The notes beneath the pieces were generated by a model, which was given only the letters and a program-made list of their open reading frames with translations, had not been told where the DNA came from and searched no databases. The position numbers were made by a program, and so were the translations under genes. Of a DNA stretch of 64,000 bases, positions 8,481-17,384 are shown in pieces. Source of the DNA: Streptomyces sp. 1-11 (GTDB lineage Bacteria; Actinomycetota; Actinomycetes; Streptomycetales; Streptomycetaceae); the NCBI RefSeq assembly GCF_007176755.1, contig NZ_BJTV01000006.1, positions 310,001 through 374,000 on the forward strand, written 5' to 3'. Positions within the stretch are counted from its first letter, which is position 1; each line of letters opens with the position of its first letter.

Positions 8481-8489
8481 GGCCCGGTC

Positions 8490-9938
8490 CTACTCGAACG
8501 GGTCGAACTCGTCGTACTCGCGCAGCGCCTCGTCCCGCTCGGCCTGCTTGTCGCGCCGCCGCTGGGCGGCCGGCCGGGCCACGTCGAAGCGGTGGTCCTC
8601 GCCGCGCCGGCCCAGCATCTCCGCGCCCGCCATGGTGGTCGGCTCCCAGTCGAAGACGACCGCGTTGTCCTCGGGGCCGATGGCCACGCCGTCGCCGGTC
8701 CGGGCGCCCGCCTTCATCAGCTGGTCCTCTACGCCGAGGCGGTTCAGCCGGTCGGCGAGGTAACCGACGGCCTCGTCGTTGTTGAAGTCGGTCTGCCGCA
8801 CCCAGCGCTCCGGCTTCTCGCCGCGCACCCGGAACAGCGGCTCGCCGCCGATCTCCTCGCGGGTGACCGTGAAGCCCGCGTCGTCCACGGCCTTCGGCCG
8901 GATGACGATCCGGGTCGCCTCCTCCTTCGGCCTGGCGGCCCGCGCGTTCCCGACCAGCTCGCCGAGGGCGAAGGTCAGCTCGCGCAGCCCGATGTGGGCC
9001 ACCGCCGACACCTCGAAGACGCGGTAGCCGCGCTGCTCCAGGTCGGGGCGGACCATCTCGGCGAGGTCCTTGCCGTCCGGCACGTCGACCTTGTTCAGGA
9101 CGACGATCCGAGGCCGGTTGTCCAGGCCGCCGTACTGGCGCAGCTCCTCCTCGATGATGTCGAGGTCGGAGACCGGGTCGCGGTCGGACTCCAGGGTGGC
9201 GGTGTCCAGCACGTGCACCAGCACGCTGCAGCGCTCCACGTGGCGCAGGAACTCAAGGCCCAGGCCCCTGCCCTGGCTGGCGCCGGGGATCAGGCCCGGC
9301 ACGTCGGCGATGGTGTAGACGGTCGAACCGGCCGTGACGACACCGAGGTTGGGCACCAGGGTGGTGAACGGGTAGTCGGCGATCTTCGGCTTGGCCGCGC
9401 TGAGCACCGAGATCAGCGAGGACTTGCCGGCGCTCGGGTAGCCCACCAGGGCCACGTCGGCGACCGTCTTCAGCTCCAGGACGACGTCCTGCAGGTCCCC
9501 CGGCTCGCCGAGCAGCGCGAAGCCGGGCGCCTTGCGGCGGGCGGAGGCCAGCGCCGCGTTGCCGAGGCCGCCCCGGCCGCCCTGTGCGGCGACGTACGAG
9601 GTGCCGTGGCCGACCAGGTCGGCGAGCACGTTGCCGGCCCGGTCCAGGACGACGGTGCCGTCCGGCACGGGCAGGACCAGGTCCTGGCCGTCCTTGCCGG
9701 AGCGGTTGCCGCCCTCGCCGGGCTTGCCGTTGGTGGCCTTGCGGTGCGGGGAGTGGTGGTAGTCGAGCAGCGTGGTGACCGACTGGTCGACGGTCAGGAT
9801 CACGTCGCCGCCACGGCCGCCGTTGCCGCCGTCCGGGCCGCCGAGCGGCTTGAACTTCTCACGGTGGACGGAGGCACAGCCGTGGCCCCCGTTACCCGCG
9901 GCGACATGCAGCTCGACGCGGTCCACGAAGGTGGTCAT
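8490..9938 (-). CDS. obgE: Obg GTPase, ribosome assembly and development
   Basis: 482 residues. N-terminal Obg fold with Gly-rich repeats ([22 protein letters not shown]), a central TRAFAC GTPase with GYPSAGKSS (G1), DVPG (G3) and NKVD (G4), and a C-terminal OCT domain ([17 protein letters not shown]). A charged, acidic tail ends the protein. Obg binds the 50S subunit and in Streptomyces affects the onset of sporulation. It follows rpmA by 116 bases that contain a complex hairpin, so expression may be partly uncoupled from the ribosomal protein genes. Confidence 0.98.
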   Translation of the reverse strand: MTTFVDRVELHVAAGNGGHGCASVHREKFKPLGGPDGGNGGRGGDVILTVDQSVTTLLDYHHSPHRKATNGKPGEGGNRSGKDGQDLVLPVPDGTVVLDRAGNVLADLVGHGTSYVAAQGGRGGLGNAALASARRKAPGFALLGEPGDLQDVVLELKTVADVALVGYPSAGKSSLISVLSAAKPKIADYPFTTLVPNLGVVTAGSTVYTIADVPGLIPGASQGRGLGLEFLRHVERCSVLVHVLDTATLESDRDPVSDLDIIEEELRQYGGLDNRPRIVVLNKVDVPDGKDLAEMVRPDLEQRGYRVFEVSAVAHIGLRELTFALGELVGNARAARPKEEATRIVIRPKAVDDAGFTVTREEIGGEPLFRVRGEKPERWVRQTDFNNDEAVGYLADRLNRLGVEDQLMKAGARTGDGVAIGPEDNAVVFDWEPTTMAGAEMLGRRGEDHRFDVARPAAQRRRDKQAERDEALREYDEFDPFE

Positions 9939-9983
9939 GGTTCATGCCTCCAGAACTACGGTGATGTCTCTTGCGTAACACGC

Positions 9984-10029
9984 GAAAGGCGGACCCGCCT
10001 TCCCGACCGGGAAGTGAGGTCCGCCTCGC
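9984..10029 (-). terminator. Composite hairpin between rpmA and obgE
   Basis: Outer arms 9987-9995 and 10018-10026 (9 bp) enclose an inner 5-bp hairpin at 10000-10013. No clear U-tract, so it may attenuate transcription or be a processing site rather than a full terminator. Confidence 0.45.
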
Positions 10030-10054
10030 GAAAGGTTCGAACGGAACGCTCGGG

Positions 10055-10309
10055 TCAGGCGACCGGAACGACGTTCACGACCTTGCGGCCACGGTGGGTA
10101 CCGAACTCCACCGCACCGGGCTGCAGCGCGAACAGCGTGTCGTCGCCGCCACGGCCGACGCCGGCGCCCGGGTGGAAGTGGGTGCCGCGCTGGCGGACCA
10201 GGATCTCACCAGCGTTGACGACCTGACCGCCGAAGCGCTTCACGCCGAGCCGCTGGGCATTGGAGTCGCGACCGTTCCGGGTGGACGATGCGCCCTTCTT
10301 GTGTGCCAT
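10055..10309 (-). CDS. rpmA: 50S ribosomal protein L27
   Basis: 84 residues starting [17 protein letters not shown], the usual L27 N-terminus that reaches the peptidyl transferase centre, with the standard [10 protein letters not shown] motif. The family's length is matched. A GAGGAGA ribosome binding site precedes the ATG, and the gene starts 14 bases after rplU ends, so the two are cotranscribed. Confidence 0.98.
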   Translation of the reverse strand: MAHKKGASSTRNGRDSNAQRLGVKRFGGQVVNAGEILVRQRGTHFHPGAGVGRGGDDTLFALQPGAVEFGTHRGRKVVNVVPVA

Positions 10310-10323
10310 TTCTCCTCAGTCCC

Positions 10324-10644
10324 TTACTTCGCAGCCGTGGGGATCTCAGTGACCTTGATCGCCGTGTACTGCTGGCGGTGGCCCTGGCGACGGCGGTAGC
10401 CCGTCTTGTTCTTGTAGCGCAGAATGTCGATCTTCTGGCCCTTGTGGTGGTCCACGACCTCGGCCTGGACCTTGATGCCGGCCAGCACCCACGGGTCGCT
10501 GGTCACAGCGTCGCCGTCGACAACGAGCAGGGTCGAGAGCTCGACCGTGTCGCCAACCTTGGCGGTGGAAATCTTGTCAACCTCAACGATGTCGCCGACA
10601 GCAACCTTGTGCTGGCGACCACCGCTGCGCACGATGGCGTACAC
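10324..10644 (-). CDS. rplU: 50S ribosomal protein L21
   Basis: 106 residues, [13 protein letters not shown] at the start and [15 protein letters not shown] near the end, both diagnostic of L21. I chose the GTG at 10644 (GAGTGAG upstream) because the longer frame adds residues foreign to the family. First gene of the rplU-rpmA unit. In the streptomycetes I know, rne lies directly upstream; here a sugar operon intervenes. Confidence 0.97.
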   Translation of the reverse strand: MYAIVRSGGRQHKVAVGDIVEVDKISTAKVGDTVELSTLLVVDGDAVTSDPWVLAGIKVQAEVVDHHKGQKIDILRYKNKTGYRRRQGHRQQYTAIKVTEIPTAAK

Positions 10645-10842
10645 GCGGATCTCACTCTCTCGCTCGGGAACGGCACCCCCGCAGTCCAGCCGCCCGGGCA
10701 TGAACACGGTCAGCCTCTCCCGGCCGCCGAGGCACCCGGGAGGAAGAGGTTTACGGGGATGTGGCGTGCCACTCGACACGCCGACGGTCAAGGTTACGGG
10801 GCACGGCCGAAGGGGTCAAACCGGGTGGTTCGCCGGGGCGCG

Positions 10843-11466
10843 TCAGGCGGGCAGTTCCACCAGTTCGGTGGTCTCCCCGGCGCCGTCGGCCGGGCGCTCG
10901 GCGTACCGGGCACCGGTCTGCGGGCACTCCCACACGCCCGGCTCGCCCTGCCGCTCGACCAGCTTCACGCCGGCCCGTCCGACCCATCCGATCCGGCGGG
11001 CGGGGACACCCGCCACCAGCGCGAAGTCGGGTACGTCCCGGGTGACGACGGCGCCCGCCGCGACCAGCGCCCAGCGGCCGACACGGACCGGGGCGACACA
11101 CACGGAGCGGGCGCCGAGCGAGGCGCCCTCGGCCACCTTGACGCCGACGGCCTCCCAGTCGCCGCCGCGCTTGAGCTTGCCCTCGGGGTCGACCGACCGG
11201 GGGTAGTGGTCGTTGGTGAGCACGACGGCGGGACCGACGAAGACCCCGTCGCCCAGTTCGGCGGGCTCGTACACCAGGGCGTAGTTCTGCAGCTTGACGT
11301 TGTCGCCGATCCGGACGCCCGTGCCGACGTAGGCGCCCCGGCCGATCACGCATCCCGACCCCAGGCGGGCGTTCTCGCGGATCTGCGCGAGTTCCCACAC
11401 GGTGGTCCCGTCACCCAGCTCGGCGGACTCGTCGACCTGGGCGGTGGGCTTGACGGTGTAGCTCAC
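10843..11466 (-). CDS. Hexapeptide-repeat N-acetyltransferase, WbpD/WlbB-like
   Basis: 207 residues with left-handed beta-helix hexapeptides (LGSGCVIGRGAYVG, VKLQNYALVY, GVFVGPAVVLTN) and the ending VPARRIGW ... CPQTGARY. This matches WbpD, which acetylates the 3-amino group of UDP-GlcNAc3NA to give UDP-2,3-diacetamido-2,3-dideoxy-glucuronate. The other steps of the same pathway are encoded upstream in this operon (WbpA-, WbpB- and WbpE-like). GTG start at 11466 with GGAAGG seven bases upstream. It is the last gene of the operon before rplU. Confidence 0.9.
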   Translation of the reverse strand: MSYTVKPTAQVDESAELGDGTTVWELAQIRENARLGSGCVIGRGAYVGTGVRIGDNVKLQNYALVYEPAELGDGVFVGPAVVLTNDHYPRSVDPEGKLKRGGDWEAVGVKVAEGASLGARSVCVAPVRVGRWALVAAGAVVTRDVPDFALVAGVPARRIGWVGRAGVKLVERQGEPGVWECPQTGARYAERPADGAGETTELVELPA

Positions 11467-11514
11467 TTTTGCACCTTCCTGTGGCCGCCGGGCGGGCGGC
11501 TCTTCGACATCTTC

Positions 11515-12810
11515 TCAAGGGGAGTCCGGCGCATCGCCGCGCCCTCGCGCCGGCTGCCGCACCGGACGCGCGGACCAGTGGCGGTCGACGACGAGCGGCA
11601 GCCCCAGCACGACCGGCATCCACATCAGGCAGCCGAGCCGGGCGGCCTCGGTGGTCAGCGGATGGGCGGTGACCTGGAGGGCCCCGGTGACGCCGATCGC
11701 GAGGGCGAGCCGGCCGAGCCCGCCCCCGTACCGGGCGAGCGCCCACGCCGCCAGGGCCGTGAGGAGCAGGAAGTACGGCAGTGCGGCCTGCTGCGCGGAC
11801 CAGTCCGCCCAGAACCGCTCCGCGAGGCCGGCGAGCGACCCCCAGGGGTCGGGGACGTCAGGCGCCTCGAAGTGATGGGTGAAGGTGTCCTGCAGCGTGT
11901 CCTGCGAGGACGGCAGACCGAGCGTACGCATCGCCACGGCCACGCCGCCCGCCGCCGCCGCGGACAGCACGGCGAACGCGGCGGTGCCCCGGTGCCGGGC
12001 CCGTCCGCGCAGGCACAGGGCGCCCACCGTGACGGCGGACAGCAGGGCGGCGAGCACCAGGGCCGACGAATAGCGGGTGACCGCCGCGACGCCGTACGAG
12101 ACGGCGGTGAGCGACGCCCCCGCCGCCGACCACCGCCGGGACAGCAGCAGTCCTCCCCACAGCGTCCCGAGCGTGCAGAGTGTGAACAGCCCCTCGGACA
12201 GCGCCTGGGCGCTCCACCAGCCGAGCGGGGTGGCCAGGAAGGTCACCTGGCCGACGAGGGCGGCCCGCCGGGTCAGCCCCGCCGAGCGCAGCAGAGCGAG
12301 GACGAGCAGCGAGCCCGCCGCCGCGGTGAGCACGCCCAGCACCTGCATGCCGCGCAGCACCCCGAAGGCCGCGACGAAGGGCGCCGCGAGCAGGGGGTAG
12401 CCGGGACGGCCGGCGAAGATGGCCTGGTAGCGCGGGTCGCCGGTGGTGATGTCCGGGGCGTCGGCCCACCGGTCGAGGCAGGCGCGCTCCGCGGCCGCCC
12501 TGATCGCGTCCTCGCTCTGCCGGACCGTCGGTTGGAGCCGGCGGTCGTGGGCGGTGCGGTCCGCCCGGCTCGCGCAGTAGGCGGCCAGCGCCGTACGGTG
12601 CGCCTCCGCGGGCGGGGCGCCCAGATAGCGCTCCGTCGCCCGTGCGTAGCGGTACGAGTCGGGGAAGAGCGTGAACTGCGGCCCCGCCACCAGCTGGAGG
12701 ACCGCGTAGAGCGCGCAGACCAGCAGCGGCAGGGCGGCCCGCCGGCGCCCCGCGCCCCGGGCGGCCCGGGCCGCGGCCGGGGCGGGGGGAACGGTACGGG
12801 CTGTGTCCAA
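11515..12810 (-). CDS. Multi-pass membrane protein, possible GT-C glycosyltransferase or polymerase
   Basis: About 431 residues with roughly ten hydrophobic segments. After the first segment an external loop carries PDSYRYA, a position where GT-C transferases (polyprenol-phosphate sugar users) keep an acidic residue. Further hydrophobic stretches include LLVLALLRSAG and MWMPVVLGLPLVV. TTG start at 12810 with AGGAC upstream. Its place inside a sugar-nucleotide operon suggests transfer or polymerisation of the product sugar on the outer face of the membrane; the sequence alone does not prove enzymatic activity. Confidence 0.6.
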   Translation of the reverse strand: MDTARTVPPAPAAARAARGAGRRRAALPLLVCALYAVLQLVAGPQFTLFPDSYRYARATERYLGAPPAEAHRTALAAYCASRADRTAHDRRLQPTVRQSEDAIRAAAERACLDRWADAPDITTGDPRYQAIFAGRPGYPLLAAPFVAAFGVLRGMQVLGVLTAAAGSLLVLALLRSAGLTRRAALVGQVTFLATPLGWWSAQALSEGLFTLCTLGTLWGGLLLSRRWSAAGASLTAVSYGVAAVTRYSSALVLAALLSAVTVGALCLRGRARHRGTAAFAVLSAAAAGGVAVAMRTLGLPSSQDTLQDTFTHHFEAPDVPDPWGSLAGLAERFWADWSAQQAALPYFLLLTALAAWALARYGGGLGRLALAIGVTGALQVTAHPLTTEAARLGCLMWMPVVLGLPLVVDRHWSARPVRQPARGRGDAPDSP

Positions 12811-12879
12811 GTGAAGTCCTGCGCGGTGGGGGCGGCCCTGCCGGGTGGCAGGGCCGCGTCGTGACTGCGGGCGGCCGGT

Positions 12880-14163
12880 TCAGCCGCCGATGACCACCCG
12901 GCGGACGCCCTTCCAGGCCTCCGGGTCGGTCGTCCGCCGCCCGTCGACCAGGACCTTCACGTCCGGGAGGTCGGCGGGGGCCAGCTCACGATACTCGGCG
13001 TGATCGGCCTGCAGGACGGCCGCGGTGACCTTTTCGCCGCGGTGCGGGGTGAGGCCGAGCTCCGCCAGTTCCTCCGCCGTGTACATCGGGTCGGAGACGT
13101 AGGGGACGGCGCCGCGCGACCTGAGCGCCTCCACGGTCGGGAAGACGCCCGAGAACGCGGTCTCCTTCACGCCGCCCCGGTAGGCCGCGCCGAGGACGAG
13201 GACGCCCGCCCCGGTCAGGTCGCCGTAGGCCGCCGCGAGCAGGTCCACCGCGTACTCGGGCATCGCGGCGTTCGCCTCGCGCGCGGAGCGCACGACGGTC
13301 GCCTGCGGGTCGTTCCACAGGTACATGCGCGGGTAGATCGGGATGCAGTGGCCCCCGACCGCGATGCCCGGCTGGTGGATGTGGCTGTACGGCTGCGAGT
13401 TGCAGGCCTCGATGACCTTCTTGACGTCGATGCCGTTGCTGTCGGCGAAGCGCGCGAACTGGTTGGCCAGGCCGATGTTGACGTCGCGGTAGGTGGTCTC
13501 GGCGAGCTTGGCCAGCTCGGAGGCCTCCGCGGTGCCCAGGTCCCACACGCCGTTCGGCCGGGGCAGGTCGTCGCGGGCGTCGAAGTCCAGGACGGCCTCG
13601 TAGAACTCGACACCGCGGGCGGTGGAGGCCGCGTCGATGCCGCCGACCAGTTTCGGGTAGCGGCGCAGGTCGGCGAAGACCCGGCCGGTGAGGACCCGTT
13701 CCGGTGAGAAGACCAGGTGGAAGTCCTCACCCGGGACCAGCCCCGAGCCCTCGGCCAGCATCGGCGCCCACCGGGTCCGGGTGGTGCCGACCGGCAGCGT
13801 GGTCTCGTACGAGACGAGCGTGCCTGGCCTGAGCCCCTCGGCGATCGCCTTGGTGGCGGCGTCCATCCAGCCGAAGTCGGGCACTCCGTCGGCGTCGACG
13901 AACAGCGGGACGACCACGACGACCGCCTCGGCCCCGGCGACCGCGGCCGCGGTGTCCGTCGTGGCGCTCAGCAGTCCGGCGTCGACGGCCTGCTTGAGCC
14001 TCACGTCGAGGTCGTGCTCACCCGGGAAGGGCTCGGTACCGGCGTTGACCAGCTCGACGACCTTCGGGTTGACGTCCGCGCCGACGACCCGGTGGCCCTT
14101 GGCGGCGAACTGCACGGCCAGCGGGAGGCCGATCTTGCCGAGCGCTACTACACAGATGTTCAT
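12880..14163 (-). CDS. UDP-N-acetylglucosamine 6-dehydrogenase, WbpA/WecC-like
   Basis: 427 residues of the UDP-glucose/GDP-mannose dehydrogenase family. N-terminal Rossmann start VVALGKIGLPLA, central LAETTYRDVNIGLANQ helix, the catalytic cysteine in GGHCIPIYP and the C-terminal nucleotide-binding GAAYRGGVKE. Enzymes of this type oxidise C6 of a UDP-HexNAc twice with NAD to the uronic acid. The Wbp-like company (acetyltransferase 10843, oxidoreductase 17374, aminotransferase 18393) points to UDP-GlcNAc as substrate, although UDP-ManNAc (WecC) is the alternative. Starts 12 bases after the upstream transferase ends. Confidence 0.9.
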   Translation of the reverse strand: MNICVVALGKIGLPLAVQFAAKGHRVVGADVNPKVVELVNAGTEPFPGEHDLDVRLKQAVDAGLLSATTDTAAAVAGAEAVVVVVPLFVDADGVPDFGWMDAATKAIAEGLRPGTLVSYETTLPVGTTRTRWAPMLAEGSGLVPGEDFHLVFSPERVLTGRVFADLRRYPKLVGGIDAASTARGVEFYEAVLDFDARDDLPRPNGVWDLGTAEASELAKLAETTYRDVNIGLANQFARFADSNGIDVKKVIEACNSQPYSHIHQPGIAVGGHCIPIYPRMYLWNDPQATVVRSAREANAAMPEYAVDLLAAAYGDLTGAGVLVLGAAYRGGVKETAFSGVFPTVEALRSRGAVPYVSDPMYTAEELAELGLTPHRGEKVTAAVLQADHAEYRELAPADLPDVKVLVDGRRTTDPEAWKGVRRVVIGG

Positions 14164-14175
14164 GGACGGTCGCTA

Positions 14176-15804
14176 CTACTTCCTCTTGGAACCGCGGACG
14201 AGTGCGGCCCTCAGCCGGGAGGGCAGGGACCGCTTCGGCGAGAACATCGGGGCCGTGTCGATCACCACACGCCCCTTGGGGTTCACGAGGGCGGACACCC
14301 GGTACGGGTCCTCGTAGGCGCCCCACTGGCGGGCCAGCGGCATGGGCTTGCCCTTGCCGCGCACGGGGATCTCGTAGGTCGATCCCGCGACGTCCAGGTA
14401 CACGCGGACGCCCAGCTTGGCGGTGCGCCCCTCCAGGGGCACCCGGGCGTGCAGCACGGTGGCGTCACCGTCGTCCGCGAGCGCCGTCGTGAACGTTCCC
14501 CGGGGCTCCGGCAGGCCGGTACCGGCAGCCAGCTTCCTGGCGCCCGCCTTGTCGGCGGTGGCCGGCATGGCGCCCTGGACGAGCCGCAGCACCGCGCCGT
14601 CCACGTCACCGAGCACGGGCACCCGGACGGAGGCGGTGTAGCTGATCCGGTCGCCCTCCTGCTCCCACCCGGAGGCGAGGAGTTCGGTGCCCTTGGCCAG
14701 CCGGCCGGGCACCGCCTCCTTGACCAGCTCGAAGCACCGGTCGGCCAGGCCGATCCGCGGGTCGCGGAAACCCGGGTAGCGGGCGTAGGCGCGTTCGCCC
14801 TCGACGACGAACGGGGGTGCCCCGTTCGCCTTCTCGGAGGTGATCGCCTCGCACAGCTCCTCGATGGCGCCGGCCCGGGCCAGGCAGATCCGCACCCGGC
14901 GCTTCACGTCCATGGCGTCACGGATGCCGTCCGTGAAGTAGGCGTCCGCGAGCCGCGCGATGCCCTCGCAGATCTCTCGCTGCAGCGGCCGGTCCAGGGC
15001 GGGGAAGTCGTGCTGGACGAGCTTGGCCAGCTCCCAGGTGAAGTGCCGGCGGAGGACGGCGTCGCGTTCGGGGCCGGGCTCGAGGAGCCCGGCGGTGAAG
15101 TCCATGATCTCCGCCGTGCACCGCAGCCGCGCCAGGTGGTCGGCTCGGTAGGTGATGTTGCCGGCGTCGCCGCGCTTCACCGCGTAGTAGCAGGTGTAGT
15201 CGGCGACCACCGAGATCTTGCGGGCGCGCACGCACGCCTCGATGGTGAACGGCTGGTCGCTGCCCACCGGCAGGTGCTCGGGAAAGCGCATCTTGTGCCG
15301 TTCGACCAGTTCCCGCCGGAACAGCTTGGTGTTGGCGAGGGTCCACGGCAGCGCGGAGCCGACGAGACGGACGTCCGGGTCGTTCTTCTTGTAGAGCGCC
15401 TGGTGCACGTACCGGCCGTTCGTGCCCACCATCTTGCCGACGACGACGTCCGACCCCTGCTCGTCGGCGCACGCCACCATGCGCTCCAGGGCCTGCGGGC
15501 CGAGGTGGTCGTCGGAGCCGACGAAGTAGACGTACCGGCCGGTGGCCACGTCCAGCGCCCGGTTGCTGGGGGCGGCCGGCCCGCCGGAGTTGGCCTGGTG
15601 GATCACCTTGACGGTGCCGGGGTAGCGCTCCGCGAAGCGGTCGAGTTCCCGGCCGCTGTCGTCGGTGGACCCGTCGTCCACGGCGACGATCTCCAGCCGG
15701 TCGCGGCCGATGCTCTGGCCGACCAGCGACTCCAGGCACTCGGTCAGGTACGGCATGGTGTTGTACACGGCGACGACGACGCTGACGTCGGGTGTCCCAC
15801 TCAT
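14176..15804 (-). CDS. Family 2 glycosyltransferase with C-terminal beta domain, TarS-like
   Basis: 542 residues. GT-A domain at the N-terminus (SVVVAVYNTMPYLTECL, VAVDDGSTDDS, FVGSDDHLG as the metal motif). After ~residue 330 comes a non-catalytic region with beta-rich segments ending in a basic tail (KRSLPSRLRAALVRGSKRK). Size and layout recall TarS, the trimeric transferase that puts beta-GlcNAc on ribitol-phosphate wall teichoic acid, whose C-terminal tandem domains mediate assembly. Paralogous to 546-1760. The ATG at 15804 overlaps the previous stop as ATGA, so translation is coupled. Confidence 0.8.
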   Translation of the reverse strand: MSGTPDVSVVVAVYNTMPYLTECLESLVGQSIGRDRLEIVAVDDGSTDDSGRELDRFAERYPGTVKVIHQANSGGPAAPSNRALDVATGRYVYFVGSDDHLGPQALERMVACADEQGSDVVVGKMVGTNGRYVHQALYKKNDPDVRLVGSALPWTLANTKLFRRELVERHKMRFPEHLPVGSDQPFTIEACVRARKISVVADYTCYYAVKRGDAGNITYRADHLARLRCTAEIMDFTAGLLEPGPERDAVLRRHFTWELAKLVQHDFPALDRPLQREICEGIARLADAYFTDGIRDAMDVKRRVRICLARAGAIEELCEAITSEKANGAPPFVVEGERAYARYPGFRDPRIGLADRCFELVKEAVPGRLAKGTELLASGWEQEGDRISYTASVRVPVLGDVDGAVLRLVQGAMPATADKAGARKLAAGTGLPEPRGTFTTALADDGDATVLHARVPLEGRTAKLGVRVYLDVAGSTYEIPVRGKGKPMPLARQWGAYEDPYRVSALVNPKGRVVIDTAPMFSPKRSLPSRLRAALVRGSKRK

Positions 15805-17384
15805 GCTCCGGCCTCCTCCGTCGCCCGGAGGGCGGCCCGGCGGGTGCCGCCGCCCGGCAGCAGACGGGTGTAGACCTCGTCCAGCCGGTCCGCCTGGGCC
15901 TCCCAGGTCCACTGGTCGAGGAGTCCCGGCGCGTCGTAGGCGCCGCGGTAGCGTCCGGCGTCGCCGAGCACCGACTTCACCGCGCGGACGAAGTCCTCCA
16001 GGTCCTCCGCCCGGAACACCTCTCCCTGACCGGTCCGCTCGACCGTCTCGCTCATGGTCTTGACATCGCTGACGACCAGGGGCAGCCGGGCGTGGGAGTA
16101 CTCGAAGAACTTGGTGATGAGCGCTATCTCGTGGTTCGGCCAGTGGTGGATCGGGATGACCCCGAGGTCCGCCGCCGACAGGAACCGCACCACCTGGTAG
16201 TGCGGGACGTACGGCAGGATGTGCAGCCGCTCGCCGACCTCCAGCTCCTCCGCCCGCGCCCGCAGCGTCCGCATGTAGTCGGACGTGGTGTTGGGCACGA
16301 CGAAGGCGACGTGCAGCTCCGGCAGCCGCGGCAGGGACTCGACCATGATGTCCAGGCCGCGCTGCGGGGCGGCGGCACCGCTGTACACGGCGAGCGGGGT
16401 GTCCGTCCCGATTTCGCACAGCTCACGCAGGTCAGGGACGGGCTCGGCGGCCTGCTCCGGGGAGACCTGCGCGTCCGGGGCGTTGAGCACGACCGTGGGG
16501 CGCTCGGCCAGGTGGTGCCGCTCGGTGAGCATTCCCGCGAGGGTGTCCGACACCGTCGTCACCGCGTCGGCGTGCCGGGCGTACTCCCGTTCGTGCGCGC
16601 ACTGGGCGACGTGCCAGCGCGGGTGCGGGTTCCAGGGCTTGATGCCCGGCAGGAACTCGTGGGCGTCCCAGACGAGCTTGACGTCCCGCCCCTTGGCCCG
16701 GGCGCGCAGCGCGGCACGGGCGCCGACGCCGAGCATGCGGAAGTCGTTGGCGTGGATGAGGTCGGGTTCGAGGTCGTCGACGACCCTGGCGTACGCCAGC
16801 TCGTAGTCCCACAGGTGGGGGTCGAGCCTGCGCCAGCTGCGGTCGCCCATCGTGCGGCGCCAGAACGCCGTCGTGAAACGGTCCAGGGGCGAGGTCATGG
16901 CCTTGCGCCGCTCTTCGAGCGCCTTGGTCCTGCGGTAGCGCAGTTCCACCCAGGAGGACAGGAACCGGGCGGCGATCCGGGGCACCGCCAGCGCCAGCCG
17001 GGCCAGCGGCGATCCCTCCCGCCGGGCGAGGATCAGCCGTACGTTGAGGTCGGCGCGGCGCGCCTTGACCTTCTGCCGGCGGTAGGCGGCCAGCGGGCCG
17101 GGGCGGTAGGCCAGGGGCGACCGGAGCACGGCACGGCGGTACTCGTGCCGGCGGCGGAAGAGCGGTCCGGGCACGGGCAGCAGGCGTACCTCGGCGTCGC
17201 CGATCTGCCAGGTCTGCCCCTTCTTGCCCTTGGCCTTGCCCAGCAGGACCACGTCCCAGCCGGCCTCGGCGGCCGACCGGGCCTCCTTCTGCACGCGCGA
17301 GTCGCCGTTGACCGCGTTGTCGACGAGCATGACGATCCGGCCTCGCGTCGCCCGGGTGCGGGGCGCGGGGTTCTCAGCTGACAT
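15801..17384 (-). CDS. GT4-like glycosyltransferase (GT-B fold)
   Basis: 527 residues. Start GRIVMLVDNAVNGDSRVQKEA is typical of a GT4 N-terminal Rossmann domain; DLIHANDFRML and VWDAHEFLPG form the acceptor side. The donor side has AVYSGAAAPQRGLD, a His-rich GVIPIHHWPNHE and KFFEYSHARLPLVVSD, in place of the usual EPFGLVxLEA. A basic ~100-residue segment (residues 80-180) separates the first strands from the rest, which is unusual. Overlaps the upstream oxidoreductase by 11 bases. Acceptor unknown. Confidence 0.8.
   Translation of the reverse strand: MSAENPAPRTRATRGRIVMLVDNAVNGDSRVQKEARSAAEAGWDVVLLGKAKGKKGQTWQIGDAEVRLLPVPGPLFRRRHEYRRAVLRSPLAYRPGPLAAYRRQKVKARRADLNVRLILARREGSPLARLALAVPRIAARFLSSWVELRYRRTKALEERRKAMTSPLDRFTTAFWRRTMGDRSWRRLDPHLWDYELAYARVVDDLEPDLIHANDFRMLGVGARAALRARAKGRDVKLVWDAHEFLPGIKPWNPHPRWHVAQCAHEREYARHADAVTTVSDTLAGMLTERHHLAERPTVVLNAPDAQVSPEQAAEPVPDLRELCEIGTDTPLAVYSGAAAPQRGLDIMVESLPRLPELHVAFVVPNTTSDYMRTLRARAEELEVGERLHILPYVPHYQVVRFLSAADLGVIPIHHWPNHEIALITKFFEYSHARLPLVVSDVKTMSETVERTGQGEVFRAEDLEDFVRAVKSVLGDAGRYRGAYDAPGLLDQWTWEAQADRLDEVYTRLLPGGGTRRAALRATEEAGA

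Larger units (their letters stand above)
8012..8489. other. Intergenic region between the phosphatase and obgE
   Basis: 480 bases containing the phosphatase promoter region on the right of its start, a GC-rich degenerate tandem repeat (8232-8396) and two hairpins that follow obgE. No gene is visible. Confidence 0.6.
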
